Positions 19,907 to 29,620 of a stretch of 64,000 bases of DNA are shown in pieces. The position numbers and the translations under genes were made by a program. The DNA is taken from contig NZ_KK211040.1 of assembly GCF_000619885.1 (NCBI RefSeq), positions 367,527-431,526 of the forward strand. The letters run 5' to 3'. Numbering within the stretch: the stretch's first letter is position 1; the number at the start of each line of letters is the position of its first letter. This DNA is from Balneatrix alpica DSM 16621. Lineage in GTDB: Bacteria; Pseudomonadota; Gammaproteobacteria; Pseudomonadales; Balneatricaceae. Under the pieces are notes generated by a model that saw nothing but the letters and a program-made list of their open reading frames with translations, did not search any database and had not been told where the DNA came from.

Positions 19907-22045
19907 TTACGCCCCTCGCCGCCAGCGATGGAAGCGTGCTAACCAGGCCAGTATCCTGGCGGGGGCATGGGCACGTTTCCATACTCCGGCAACATACTTA
20001 TTGCTTTCAGCCAGGGTGGGATAAATATGAATAGTGCCCAGGATTTTGTTCAATCCCAGGTTATAGCGCATCGCCAGTACAAACTCGGCAATCAAGTCAC
20101 CGGCATGCTCCCCCACCAGGGTCACCCCTAAAATTTTGTCTTTGCCAGGCACCGTTAGCACTTTGATAAAGCCGTGCCGGGCACTGTCGGCAATGGCCCG
20201 GTCCAGCTCGGCAATATCAAACTGACTCACCTCATAGGCAATACCCTGGGCCTTCGCCTCTTGCTCATTTAGTCCCACCCGTGCGACTTCCGGCTCGGTA
20301 AAGGTGGCATGGGGTATTACCCGATAGTCCACTTTAAATGCCTTAATCCCAGCAAAGAGCGCATTGACGCTGGCATACCAGGCCTGATGGGAGGCGGCAT
20401 GGGTAAATTGATAAGGCCCCACCACATCGCCACAAGCCAGAATATTGGGCAGGCGGGTGCGCAAATACTCATCCACCTCCAACGTACCACGGGGGCCTGC
20501 CTCAATACCCAATTCCTCTAAACCGAACCCCTTCACGTTGGCCCGCCGCCCCAGGACGACCAGTACCTGATCAAAACCCAGCCACTGTTGTTGACCCTGA
20601 CTTTGCAGCAGCGCTTGTTTTTCTCCCTCCTGTACACGGAAAGCCACGACTTCTGCCTGTAAGTGCAGTTCGATACCTTCCTCACGGAAACGCTGCTCCA
20701 CCAGGGCAGAAACCTCCTCATCCTCACGATGCTGCAAGCGGCTATTACGCTCCACCTGGATCACCTGACTACCCAAGCGGGCAAAACACTGGGCCAATTC
20801 GCAACCGATCGGCCCCCCACCGAGCACCAGTAAACGCTTGGGTAACTCGCGCAGATTCCAGACGGTGTCTGAAGTGAGGGGCTGCACCTGCTCAATCCCA
20901 GTGATCTCTGGGACAAAAGGGCGGGCTCCCGTCGCAATCACGATATTGCGGGTGCGCAGGGTGCGACCATTCACCTCCACCGTCCAGGGGGAAGTGATAC
21001 GGGCTTCGCCCTGAATACACTCCACCCCCAGGGAGGAGTAACGCTCCACCGAGTCATGGGGCTCCACCTCTTTGATGACCTGCTGCACCCGCTCCATCAC
21101 TTCGGCAAAGTCAAACTGCGCCTCGGCACTTTGCATCCCCAACTCCCGCGCGCGTTGGCATTCGGCGACAAACCTGGCGGAACGAATCAAGGCTTTGGAG
21201 GGGACGCAGCCCGTATTGAGGCAATCTCCCCCCATCCGATGCTTTTCTACCAGCGCTACCTTTGCCTGCACCGCGGCACCAATATAAGTCGTCACCAAAC
21301 CAGCCGAGCCTGCACCAATCGCCACCAGGTTGTAATCAAACTGTTCAGGCTGGCTAAACCCCTGATATAGGCGTTTGCGTTGTAAGCGTGCCATCAAGGC
21401 TTTAGCCAGCAGCGGAAACACCCCAAGCAACACAAAAGCGCCCAACAAATTAGGGGAGAGAATGCCACGCAAGGAGTCCAACTGTGCCAGCTGAGTACCG
21501 GCATTCACATACACCAGGGTGCCGGCCAACATCCCCAATTGACTGACCCACATATAGGTCCACACCCGCATCGAGGTCACCCCCATCAGCAGGTTAATCA
21601 TAAAAAACGGGAACAGCGGCACCATCCGCAGGCCGAATAAATACCAAGCCCCCTCGCGCTGGATACCGCTATCAATCGCCTGCATTTGGCGCTGAAAACG
21701 TCGGGTCAGGGTATCCCGCAACAGATAGCGGGCAGCCAGAAAAGCCAGGGTCGCCCCCAGGGTACTGGCAATCGACACCAGCAGCGTGCCCCACCATAGG
21801 CCAAACAATCCTCCCGCTAACAGGGTCAACAAAGCAGCTCCCGGCAAGGAGAGCGCCGTAACCGCCACATAGATCGCCACAAAAGCCAATGACATCAGAA
21901 CAGGCGCGGCCTGCACCTGTTGCTGCCAGGCCTGCTGCCCCGCTTTAATTGACGCCAGATTGAGCCACTGGCCCAGATCCCACCACCAAAATGCCACCAC
22001 TGCCGCCAACAGCAGTAATAACAGCACGCCTTTCCCCTTTTTCAT
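19907..22045 (-). CDS. TVP38/DedA-type membrane domain fused to pyridine nucleotide-disulfide oxidoreductase
   Basis: A 712-residue fusion. Residues 1 to about 240 form a SNARE-associated/TVP38 (VTT) membrane domain with several hydrophobic helices and the FGLRMVPLFPFFMINLLMG segment. The rest is a flavoprotein of the mercuric reductase/lipoamide dehydrogenase type. It has FAD motif GAGSAGLV, redox cysteines GGDCLNTGCVPSK, an NAD(P) fold LVLGGGPIGCELA, a second FAD motif LACGDVVGP and the dimer interface IHIYPTLAESNKYVAG. It has no mercury-binding HMA domain or C-terminal CC pair, so a mercuric reductase role is not supported. The start at 22045 has GAGGAAG upstream. Such fusions are known but not well characterised. 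Confidence 0.92.
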   Translation of the reverse strand: MKKGKGVLLLLLLAAVVAFWWWDLGQWLNLASIKAGQQAWQQQVQAAPVLMSLAFVAIYVAVTALSLPGAALLTLLAGGLFGLWWGTLLVSIASTLGATLAFLAARYLLRDTLTRRFQRQMQAIDSGIQREGAWYLFGLRMVPLFPFFMINLLMGVTSMRVWTYMWVSQLGMLAGTLVYVNAGTQLAQLDSLRGILSPNLLGAFVLLGVFPLLAKALMARLQRKRLYQGFSQPEQFDYNLVAIGAGSAGLVTTYIGAAVQAKVALVEKHRMGGDCLNTGCVPSKALIRSARFVAECQRARELGMQSAEAQFDFAEVMERVQQVIKEVEPHDSVERYSSLGVECIQGEARITSPWTVEVNGRTLRTRNIVIATGARPFVPEITGIEQVQPLTSDTVWNLRELPKRLLVLGGGPIGCELAQCFARLGSQVIQVERNSRLQHREDEEVSALVEQRFREEGIELHLQAEVVAFRVQEGEKQALLQSQGQQQWLGFDQVLVVLGRRANVKGFGLEELGIEAGPRGTLEVDEYLRTRLPNILACGDVVGPYQFTHAASHQAWYASVNALFAGIKAFKVDYRVIPHATFTEPEVARVGLNEQEAKAQGIAYEVSQFDIAELDRAIADSARHGFIKVLTVPGKDKILGVTLVGEHAGDLIAEFVLAMRYNLGLNKILGTIHIYPTLAESNKYVAGVWKRAHAPARILAWLARFHRWRRGA

Positions 22046-22220
22046 GGGCGATAACTTCCTCATTGATTTGTTGCTTAGGGCGGCAAAACCGTAAAAGGTT
22101 CCCGCCCCGCAGGTTGCCCCCTTGAGCAGGCAAACTAAACTCATTACCATCCCAGCCTGAAAACGTCTGCCAGTCGGCGCCGTATTCACTGTTCTCACCG
22201 GATAAAGGCAGGTCTCTGCG

Positions 22221-22967
22221 ATGGTGCAAGCCCGGGTGCTGGAGCTTCCCACTCAACAGCACAGCCATGATCACGATTACCACCAGCTGATTCTCGGTTT
22301 GCACGGTCAGGCCGAGTTCGACATTGCTGGTCAGGGCGGTCTGGTCAATCGCCATAGTGCCTGCATCGTGCCGGGTAATCGTAGCCATGGCTACCAGGGC
22401 AGTCGCGATAATCATGTGCTGATTCTCGACATTGATGCCCATAACCCCCAGGACGAGGCCTTGATTGCCCGCCTGTTTAACCTGCCGCGCTATCTGCCGA
22501 TTGATCAGGAAATCCAGCAACTCCTGGGCTTTGCCCACCACGAGCTACAGCTACACCAGCAAGACCAAGCCTTCCAGCATTGCTTAAGTGGCCTGCTATT
22601 GCGCTCGTTGTACCAACGCCTGGAGCAACCACCACTGCAGACGAAACAACTGAAGCTGGATATGGCCCGCATTGATCAACTGATTAAGGGCAACCTGCAC
22701 CGCCGCCTGAGCATCAGTGAACTGGCCGGCAGTCTCTGCATCAGTCCCAGCCATTTCCATGCCCTGTTTAAAGAAGCCACCGGTCTGACGCCGCACCAGT
22801 ATCTCAACCGGGCCCGGGTCGAGCAGGCATTGCACCTGCTGCAACACAGTCAGCTCAGCCTGGCGGAGGTAGCCGATCAGTGTGGCTTCTGCAATCAAAG
22901 CGCCTTTACTCAGGCACTGCGCCAGCACACCGGACACACTCCCGGTTATTGGCGTAAACATCCCTAA
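22221..22967 (+). CDS. AraC-family regulator, probable activator of putA (PruR-like)
   Basis: A 248-residue protein with an N-terminal cupin-like sensor domain (HSHDHDYHQLILG, GNRSHGYQG) and a C-terminal pair of helix-turn-helix motifs (LSISELAGSLCISPSHFHALFK and LSLAEVADQCGF, the first split in two by its length). It is transcribed toward putA and divergently from the flavoprotein fusion. In Pseudomonas aeruginosa the AraC protein PruR activates proline catabolic genes. Position next to a PutA that lacks its own DNA-binding domain supports the same job here. Confidence 0.85.
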   Translation: MVQARVLELPTQQHSHDHDYHQLILGLHGQAEFDIAGQGGLVNRHSACIVPGNRSHGYQGSRDNHVLILDIDAHNPQDEALIARLFNLPRYLPIDQEIQQLLGFAHHELQLHQQDQAFQHCLSGLLLRSLYQRLEQPPLQTKQLKLDMARIDQLIKGNLHRRLSISELAGSLCISPSHFHALFKEATGLTPHQYLNRARVEQALHLLQHSQLSLAEVADQCGFCNQSAFTQALRQHTGHTPGYWRKHP

Positions 22968-23119
22968 ACCACCTCAATCAGAGTTTTTTGATAAAACTCC
23001 ATAGCATTTTGCAAGACCTGGCGTTATCCACAGCCTACATTGATTCTCATCTACTCTGGTCAGCGCCAGAGTCATTCTGACAAGAATCTGAGGGGAAACT
23101 CCCCTGAGGCGAGGTGCCC

Positions 23120-26100
23120 ATGCTTACTGCTGATGATGTCCTGACTGGTGCGCCCCTAAACCAGTCGTTACCTGAGCTGATGCAATTGATCAGCCAGCAT
23201 TACGCCCTTGATGAAAACACCTACCTACCGGAACTGCTCAAGCTCGCCAGCCCCGATAGCGCCGAGCTGGCCCAATTGACGCGCCAAGCCAGCGAACTGG
23301 TTGAGCAGGTACGCCAGCGTGACAATGCGGTGGATACCATCGATGCTCTGCTGCAGCAATACAGCCTGGATACCCAGGAAGGCATCATGTTGATGTGCCT
23401 GGCGGAAGCGTTGCTGCGCATCCCTGATCCGGAAACCGCCGATGCGCTGATCCGTGACAAGCTCAACGGCGCCAAGTGGGAAAACCATCTGGGTAAAAGT
23501 GACTCCACCCTGGTCAACGCCGCTACCTGGGGCCTGATTATTACTGGAAAAATGGTCAACCTGGATCACCCCCAGGACGGCCGCCCGGCCTCTGTACTCA
23601 ATCGTCTGGTCAAACGCTGTGGCGAGCCTGTCATTCGCCAAGCGATGAATCAGGCGATGAAGATCATGGGGCACCAGTTCGTTCTGGGCCGCACCATTGA
23701 GGAAGCCCTGAAAAACAGCCGCAAGCAACGTGATCGGGGCTATACCTACTCCTATGACATGCTCGGTGAAGCAGCCCTGACCCAGGACGATGCGCAAAAA
23801 TATGCCGCCGACTATCGCCAGGCCATCGATGCCTTGGGCCGTGCCAGTTATGGCGATGACAAAACCCCTCGCCCCACCATTTCCATCAAATTATCCGCTC
23901 TGCATCCCCGCTATGAAGTCGCCAAAAAAGCGCGGGTACTGAGTGAGATGTTCGAGACGGTACTGGGGCTGATTCAGCAAGCCCGTCGCCTCAATGTAGG
24001 CATCACCATTGATGCAGAAGAAGCCGATCGTCTGGAACTCTCCCTGGAGCTGTTCGAGCAACTCTACCGCCATCCCAGCTGCCAAGGCTGGGGCAATTTT
24101 GGTTTAGTGGTGCAGGCTTACTCCAAGCGGGCACTGCCGGTACTGATCTGGCTAACTCGCCTGGCCAAAGAACAGGGCGATGAAATTCCCATTCGTCTGG
24201 TTAAAGGGGCCTATTGGGACAGCGAAGTGAAGTGGTCACAACAGGCGGGCCTTAGCTCCTATCCGGTCTACACCCGCAAGGAAGCCACCGACACCTCCTA
24301 TCTGGCCTGTGCCCGTTACCTGCTAAGTGAGCACACCGAAGGGGCGATTTATCCGCAGTTTGCCACCCATAACGCCCATACCGTTACTTGCATTCTTAGC
24401 ATGGTGGGTAAGCGCCGCTTTGAATTCCAGCGCCTGCACGGCATGGGCGATGCGCTCTATGACACCGTACTGGAACGTCATCAGCCTCGGGTACGGATTT
24501 ACGCCCCCGTAGGCGCCCATAAAGACCTGCTGCCTTACCTGGTGCGCCGCCTGCTGGAGAACGGAGCCAACTCCTCCTTCGTGCATAAACTGGTTGACCC
24601 CAAGGTGCCGGTTAGTAGCCTGGTGGAGCATCCCTGCCTCACCCTCAGCCAACGTCCCAGCCTGGCCAATGAACGTATTCCTTTACCACCTCAGCTGTTC
24701 GGCCCCAGCCGTCGCAACTCCAAGGGTATCAATATGAATATTCAGAGCGAATTCGGCCCCTTCGAGGCTGAAGTCAAAGCCTTTAACCAACAGCAGTGGC
24801 AGGGCGCCCCCATTATTAATGGACAAAAGCGCAACCAAGGTAACGGCCAGCCGGTATTCGCCCCCTACAATCTGAATGAACAGGTAGGCACTCTATTCTG
24901 CGCCGATGCCGCTCAGGCCAAAGAAGCCCTGGATGGACTGGTTGCTGCCTATCCCCGCTGGAATGCCACCCCGGTGGAAAGCCGTGCCGTCATTTTGGAA
25001 AAAACCGCTGACCTGCTGGAGCAGCATCGCGGTGAACTGATCGCCCTGTGCGGTCGTGAAGCGGGCAAGAGCCTGCAGGATGGTATTGATGAAGTGCGGG
25101 AAGCGGTGGACTTCTGCCGTTACTACGCCAATCAAGCCCGTGAGCACTTTGCTCCCCTGACCCTGCCAGGCCCAACCGGCGAATCCAACGAGCTCTACCT
25201 TTGTGGCCGTGGGGTATTTGTCTGCATCAGCCCCTGGAACTTCCCCCTGGCGATTTTCATCGGTCAGGTGGCAGCCGCCCTGGTCGCGGGTAATACCGTA
25301 GCCGCCAAGCCTGCCGAGCAAACCGGTTTGGTCGCCACCCGTGCGATTGAACTGATGCTGGAAGCAGGCCTGCCAGCTGATGTCATCGCCCTGCTGCCGG
25401 GCGACGGTGCCAGTGTCGGCGGCACCCTGACACAAGACAGTCGCGTTGCCGGCGTCGCCTTTACCGGCTCCACCGATACCGCCTGGCTGATCAACCGCAC
25501 CCTGGCCAATCGCCAGAAAGCCGCCATTGCGCCTTTGATCGCTGAAACCGGCGGACAAAACGCCATGCTGGTTGACTCCACCGCCCTGCCTGAACAAGTG
25601 GTCAAGGATGTGATTGGCTCTGCCTTCACCAGTGCGGGCCAGCGCTGCTCCGCCCTGCGGGTGCTCTATGTGCAGGAAGAAATCGCCGAGCGCATTATTG
25701 ATCTGCTCAAAGGGGCAATGGCCGAACTGCGCATGGGTAATCCGCTGGAGCGCCACACCGATGTCGGCCCTGTGATTGACGCTGACGCCAAAGAACAGCT
25801 ACTCGCCCATATCGCGCAGATGAAACAGCAGGGTCGCCTGATTGCCGAGGCTCAACTGCCCAGCGAGCTGAATGGCCACTTCGTTGCCCCCACCGCCTTT
25901 GAGATTGACTCCATCAATCAACTCAGCAAGGAAAACTTTGGCCCCATCCTGCATGTGATTCGCTATCGTGCCGAGCAGCTGGACCAAGTGCTGGCTGAAA
26001 TCAACGGCACTGGCTTTGGCCTGACCCTTGGCATCCACAGCCGTAACGAGGAACACGCCCGCTACATTGATGCCAACGTCAATGTCGGTAACGTCTACAT

Positions 26101-26284
26101 CAACCGTAACCAAATCGGTGCTGTAGTAGGGGTACAACCCTTTGGTGGCCAAGGCCTGTCCGGTACCGGCCCCAAAGCTGGCGGCCCCCACTATCTGCTG
26201 CGTTTCGCCGGAGAGCGTACCCGTACCATTAACACCACCGCCGTGGGGGGCAATGCTTCCCTGCTGGCCCTGGGTAACGGCTAA
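23120..26284 (+). CDS. putA: Bifunctional proline dehydrogenase / P5C dehydrogenase PutA
   Basis: Oxidises proline to glutamate at the membrane, passing electrons to quinone through FAD and then NAD. About residues 150-450 form the proline dehydrogenase barrel (RLVKGAYWDSE, FATHNAHT). From about 550 on is the aldehyde dehydrogenase, with SPWNFPLAIFIGQ, catalytic Glu in ETGGQNAM and catalytic Cys in SAGQRCSALR. At 1054 residues it lacks the N-terminal ribbon-helix-helix DNA-binding domain of trifunctional PutA, so it cannot repress its own gene. ATG at 23120 has CGAGG five bases before; a GTG six bases upstream is possible. Confidence 0.97.
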   Translation: MLTADDVLTGAPLNQSLPELMQLISQHYALDENTYLPELLKLASPDSAELAQLTRQASELVEQVRQRDNAVDTIDALLQQYSLDTQEGIMLMCLAEALLRIPDPETADALIRDKLNGAKWENHLGKSDSTLVNAATWGLIITGKMVNLDHPQDGRPASVLNRLVKRCGEPVIRQAMNQAMKIMGHQFVLGRTIEEALKNSRKQRDRGYTYSYDMLGEAALTQDDAQKYAADYRQAIDALGRASYGDDKTPRPTISIKLSALHPRYEVAKKARVLSEMFETVLGLIQQARRLNVGITIDAEEADRLELSLELFEQLYRHPSCQGWGNFGLVVQAYSKRALPVLIWLTRLAKEQGDEIPIRLVKGAYWDSEVKWSQQAGLSSYPVYTRKEATDTSYLACARYLLSEHTEGAIYPQFATHNAHTVTCILSMVGKRRFEFQRLHGMGDALYDTVLERHQPRVRIYAPVGAHKDLLPYLVRRLLENGANSSFVHKLVDPKVPVSSLVEHPCLTLSQRPSLANERIPLPPQLFGPSRRNSKGINMNIQSEFGPFEAEVKAFNQQQWQGAPIINGQKRNQGNGQPVFAPYNLNEQVGTLFCADAAQAKEALDGLVAAYPRWNATPVESRAVILEKTADLLEQHRGELIALCGREAGKSLQDGIDEVREAVDFCRYYANQAREHFAPLTLPGPTGESNELYLCGRGVFVCISPWNFPLAIFIGQVAAALVAGNTVAAKPAEQTGLVATRAIELMLEAGLPADVIALLPGDGASVGGTLTQDSRVAGVAFTGSTDTAWLINRTLANRQKAAIAPLIAETGGQNAMLVDSTALPEQVVKDVIGSAFTSAGQRCSALRVLYVQEEIAERIIDLLKGAMAELRMGNPLERHTDVGPVIDADAKEQLLAHIAQMKQQGRLIAEAQLPSELNGHFVAPTAFEIDSINQLSKENFGPILHVIRYRAEQLDQVLAEINGTGFGLTLGIHSRNEEHARYIDANVNVGNVYINRNQIGAVVGVQPFGGQGLSGTGPKAGGPHYLLRFAGERTRTINTTAVGGNASLLALGNG

Positions 26285-26346
26285 CCCTCTTTACCAGCCT
26301 GGCTGGTAAAGCTGGAGGGGAAAATGCTCCCTCTCCAGCAGCGCAA

Positions 26347-26364
26347 GCCCAAGTTAACTTGGGC
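26347..26364. repeat. 18-base perfect palindrome after putA
   Basis: GCCCAAGTTAACTTGGGC is a perfect palindrome. It follows a TTTACCAGC/GCTGGTAAA repeat (26290-26310) and precedes a terminator. It could be an extra stem in the putA 3' end or an operator for putP. Confidence 0.7.
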
Positions 26365-26368
26365 GTTC

Positions 26369-26400
26369 GCCCCCTTCCTGCCTGGGTTGGGGGCTTTTTT
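26369..26400 (+). terminator. Terminator after putA
   Basis: GCCCCC and GGGGGC form a stem with a 14-base loop, followed immediately by six T residues. It separates putA from putP, 80 bases further on, so putP probably has its own promoter. A TATAAT at 26448-26453 is a candidate -10 element without a clear -35. Confidence 0.8.
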
Positions 26401-26480
26401 GTCACTGCCAGATGCCTTAGTTTTCGCCTTCCGTACAAGCTCTCTTCTATAATCAGGGCTCATACCAATGTGAACGCACC

Positions 26481-27959
26481 ATGTCTGATCCACAAATTCT
26501 GATTGCCTTCACCTTTATCCTCTATCTGTTAACCATGCTGGCGATTGGTTACTTTGCTTATCGCCGTACTCAAAGCATGTCCGACTACCTGCTTGGAGGC
26601 CGGCGCCTGGGGCCGATTCCCACCGCCCTTTCTGCAGGTGCCTCAGATATGAGTGGATGGCTACTGTTGGGTTTACCTGGATATGCCCTGGCCGCCGGTT
26701 ATGAGGCTGTCTGGTTGGCGCTGGGATTACTGCTTGGCAGTTGGCTTAATTGGCTATTTGTTGCTAAACGCTTACGGGTTTTCTCCACCTTGGCGGACGA
26801 CGCCCTGACCATTCCGGCCTATTTTGAAAACCGCTTTCGTGACAGTAGCCGCTTGCTTCGCCTGACCTCCGCCTGCTTTATCCTGTTGTTTTTCTTGTTC
26901 TATACCAGCTCAGGCCTGGTCGCTAGCGGCAAATTGCTGGAAGAAGTCTTCTCCATGGAATACCACTGGGCGGTGCTATTAAGCTGCCTGGCGATTATCT
27001 CCTACACCCTGTTTGGTGGCTTTTTAGCCGTCTCCTGGACCGATGTGGTGCAAAGCCTGATGATGGCATTGGCGCTGATTATTGTGCCGCTGGTGGCGAT
27101 GGGAGATTTTGGTGGCTGGAAGCTGACCCACAAAGCGATCGACACCCTCAACCCCGAGTTATTGAATATCTGGACCAATCACCAAGGCGAACCCCTGGGC
27201 TGGATTGCCATCGCCTCGCTACTGGGGTGGGGACTAGGCTACTTTGGCCAACCTCATATCTTGGCGCGCTTTAAAGCCATCAGCGATGAGCGCCATATCC
27301 CCTTTGCCCGTCGTATCGCCGTAGGTTGGACCTTTCTTACCCTCAGCTCTGCATTACTCTGTGGCTGGGTCGCCATTACCTATTTAGGCGGCAGCCTGGC
27401 GGACTCCGAGCGGGTCTTTATTGTGCTGGTGAACATCATGTTTCACCCGATAGTGGCAGGCTTACTATTAGCGGCGGTGCTGGCCGCCATTATGTCGACC
27501 GCCGATTCTCAGTTACTGGTCAGCTCCTCCGCCCTGGCCGAGGATTTTTACAAAGCCGTACTCAAGCGCCCCTCCTGGTCACGTCAGCAAATTAAAGTCG
27601 GGCGTGTGGCCGTGATGGGTTTAGCCATCATCGCTGCGGTGATTGCGCTTGATCCCGAGTCCAGCGTATTGGATATGGTGTCCTATGCCTGGGCGGGCTT
27701 TGGTGCCGCCTTCGGCCCTGCGATTGTGATGTCACTGTACTGGCGCCGCATGAACCGCAATGGTGCCCTGGCCGGAATACTGGTGGGGGGCCTCACCGTT
27801 GTGCTTTGGACACCACTTGAAGGGGGAATTTTTGAACTTTACGAAATTATTCCCGGCTGCCTGTTGGCAACCCTGGCAATTATTATGGCCAGCTTACTGA
27901 GTGCGCCTCCCCAACCGCGGGAAGCCACTCCGCTACGGCAGCCAGCACAGGAAAAATAG
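26481..27959 (+). CDS. putP: Sodium/proline symporter PutP
   Basis: Imports proline with Na+. The 492-residue protein has about 13 transmembrane helices of the SSS family. The SDYLLGGRRLG and SAGASDMSGW segments contain the sodium-site region, and TYLGG, FGQPHILARF and the STADSQLLVSSS loop are PutP hallmarks. It lies downstream of putA, completing a proline use module with the AraC regulator. Confidence 0.96.
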   Translation: MSDPQILIAFTFILYLLTMLAIGYFAYRRTQSMSDYLLGGRRLGPIPTALSAGASDMSGWLLLGLPGYALAAGYEAVWLALGLLLGSWLNWLFVAKRLRVFSTLADDALTIPAYFENRFRDSSRLLRLTSACFILLFFLFYTSSGLVASGKLLEEVFSMEYHWAVLLSCLAIISYTLFGGFLAVSWTDVVQSLMMALALIIVPLVAMGDFGGWKLTHKAIDTLNPELLNIWTNHQGEPLGWIAIASLLGWGLGYFGQPHILARFKAISDERHIPFARRIAVGWTFLTLSSALLCGWVAITYLGGSLADSERVFIVLVNIMFHPIVAGLLLAAVLAAIMSTADSQLLVSSSALAEDFYKAVLKRPSWSRQQIKVGRVAVMGLAIIAAVIALDPESSVLDMVSYAWAGFGAAFGPAIVMSLYWRRMNRNGALAGILVGGLTVVLWTPLEGGIFELYEIIPGCLLATLAIIMASLLSAPPQPREATPLRQPAQEK

Positions 27960-28001
27960 GTCGCAAGTATAGAAGGCAAAGTCCATACCCTGGCCTAAAA
28001 T

Positions 28002-28046
28002 CAAAAGCCCCAACCAGCAGGGACCAGCTGCCAGTTGGGGCTTTTG
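28002..28046 (+). terminator. Terminator after putP
   Basis: CAAAAGCCCCAAC (28002-28014) and GTTGGGGCTTTTG (28034-28046) form a perfect 13-base stem ending in CTTTTG. It lies 42 bases past the putP stop. The following stretch to 28261 is AT-rich (especially 28101-28195) and probably holds the ndh promoter. Confidence 0.85.
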
Positions 28047-28261
28047 CACTTTCAAACCAGACTCACTCTTATCAAGTCTGCCAGGTGAGAAAGCATCACA
28101 TCGCGAACAAGGGCTATTTTTAGTAAATAAAACAAAATTATCAAGCCAAAAATGATTCAAAATAGAAAAATGAATGTAAAAAGACTACATTAAACACCGC
28201 GAAGCCTTTACTCGTGCTGCCCTGCGACAGCACCGGTAAATGTTTCTCTGGAGTAAAAAGG

Positions 28262-29560
28262 ATGACTATCCCCCATATCCTGGTTGTCGGAGGCGGCGCG
28301 GGAGGCCTTGAGCTGGTCACGCGTTTGGGTCACAAACTGGGTAAGAAGGGCAAAGCCCGCATTACCCTGGTCGATCGCAACCCTACCCATATCTGGAAAC
28401 CCCTGTTACACGAAGTGGCCACCGGCTCGATGGACTCAGGCATTGATGAAGTCAGCTACCGCGGCCACGCCCATAAACATTACTTTGAGTTCCAACTTGG
28501 CAGCATGCAGGGCCTCAATCGCAGTGAACGCCAGCTGACCCTAGCCCCGATCTTCGATGAAAAAGGCCGCGAGCAGGTCCCCGCCCGACAACTGCATTAC
28601 GATTATCTGGTTCTGGCACTTGGCAGCCAGAGTAATGATTTCGGCACCCCTGGGGTGGCCCAGCACTGTCATTTTCTCGACAGTCGCGATCAGGCCGAGC
28701 GTTTTCGTCAACACCTCTTGCGCCACTGCATGCGCTTCTCGCTGGAGCGCGAACACCGCCGTCCGCTTAGCATCGCCATCGTCGGCGCAGGTGCGACCGG
28801 CGTCGAACTTTCCGCCGAACTTTATAATGCCGCCCAGTGGCTGGGGCAGTTTGGTTTTGCCGGGTTGGATAAACAGCAACTACAGGTGCACTTGATTGAA
28901 GCGGGCCCACGTATTTTGCCCGCCCTGCCCGAACGCATTGCAGCAGCAGCCCATCGCGAGCTGGCGAAGTTGGGGGTCAAGGTACGTCCCGCCACCCGCG
29001 TTACCGAAGCCAAAACCGAAGGCCTGGTTACCGCTGAGGGGGAGCTAATCGAAGCCGACATTATGTTGTGGGCCGCTGGGATTAAAGCCCCTGCTTTCCT
29101 GAAAGATCTGGATGGCCTGGAAACCAATCGCCTTAATCAACTAGTCGTCAACGGCAGTTTGCAGACCAGTGCCGATGAGCGCATTTTTGCCCTGGGCGAC
29201 TGTGCCGCCTGTGCGGCGGGTGAGGGTAAGTTTGTTCCACCCCGCGCCCAGGCAGCTCACCAGATGGCCTCATTGCTGGCGAAAAACCTGCAGGCACTAC
29301 TCAAAGGTGAGCCTCTGAAAGACTTCGTCTATAAGGATCATGGCTCCCTGGTTTCCCTCAGCCGCTTCTCGACCGTCGGCAATCTGATGGGCAACCTCAC
29401 TTCAGGCAGTCTTTTTGTCGAAGGTCACTTAGCCCGCCTGTTCTATATTTCACTGTACCGCCTACATCAGCTCGCCTTACATGGCCCCCTGGCGACCCTG
29501 CTGATCGCCCTGGTGGATCGTATCCACCGGGTGATTCGCCCTCGCTTGAAACTGCACTAA
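28262..29560 (+). CDS. ndh: Type II NADH:quinone dehydrogenase
   Basis: Membrane-associated, non-proton-pumping NADH dehydrogenase. The 432-residue protein has an FAD motif [16 protein letters not shown] at the N-terminus, an NADH-binding [13 protein letters not shown] in the middle, and ALGDCA before the C-terminal amphipathic membrane-binding region. The quinone-site region [12 protein letters not shown] follows. GGAG lies eight bases before the ATG; 16 upstream codons of the open frame are excluded. It converges on the next gene with a strong shared terminator. Confidence 0.95.
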   Translation: MTIPHILVVGGGAGGLELVTRLGHKLGKKGKARITLVDRNPTHIWKPLLHEVATGSMDSGIDEVSYRGHAHKHYFEFQLGSMQGLNRSERQLTLAPIFDEKGREQVPARQLHYDYLVLALGSQSNDFGTPGVAQHCHFLDSRDQAERFRQHLLRHCMRFSLEREHRRPLSIAIVGAGATGVELSAELYNAAQWLGQFGFAGLDKQQLQVHLIEAGPRILPALPERIAAAAHRELAKLGVKVRPATRVTEAKTEGLVTAEGELIEADIMLWAAGIKAPAFLKDLDGLETNRLNQLVVNGSLQTSADERIFALGDCAACAAGEGKFVPPRAQAAHQMASLLAKNLQALLKGEPLKDFVYKDHGSLVSLSRFSTVGNLMGNLTSGSLFVEGHLARLFYISLYRLHQLALHGPLATLLIALVDRIHRVIRPRLKLH

Positions 29561-29566
29561 CGACAA

Positions 29567-29598
29567 AGCACACAGGCCTCATCAGAGGCCTGTGTGCT
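29567..29598. terminator. Bidirectional terminator between ndh and the membrane gene
   Basis: AGCACACAGGCCTC (29567-29580) and its exact complement at 29585-29598 form a perfect 14-base stem with a four-base loop. It is placed between two convergent genes. No long T-run is present, but the stem is very stable. Confidence 0.75.
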
Positions 29599-29620
29599 AA
29601 GTACGGACTGCCGCATCAGG

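Noticed and set aside
19907-22045. Mercuric reductase
   Set aside because: The redox CxxxxC is present, but there is no N-terminal HMA domain and no C-terminal cysteine pair; the N-terminus is a TVP38 membrane domain and no mer genes are nearby.
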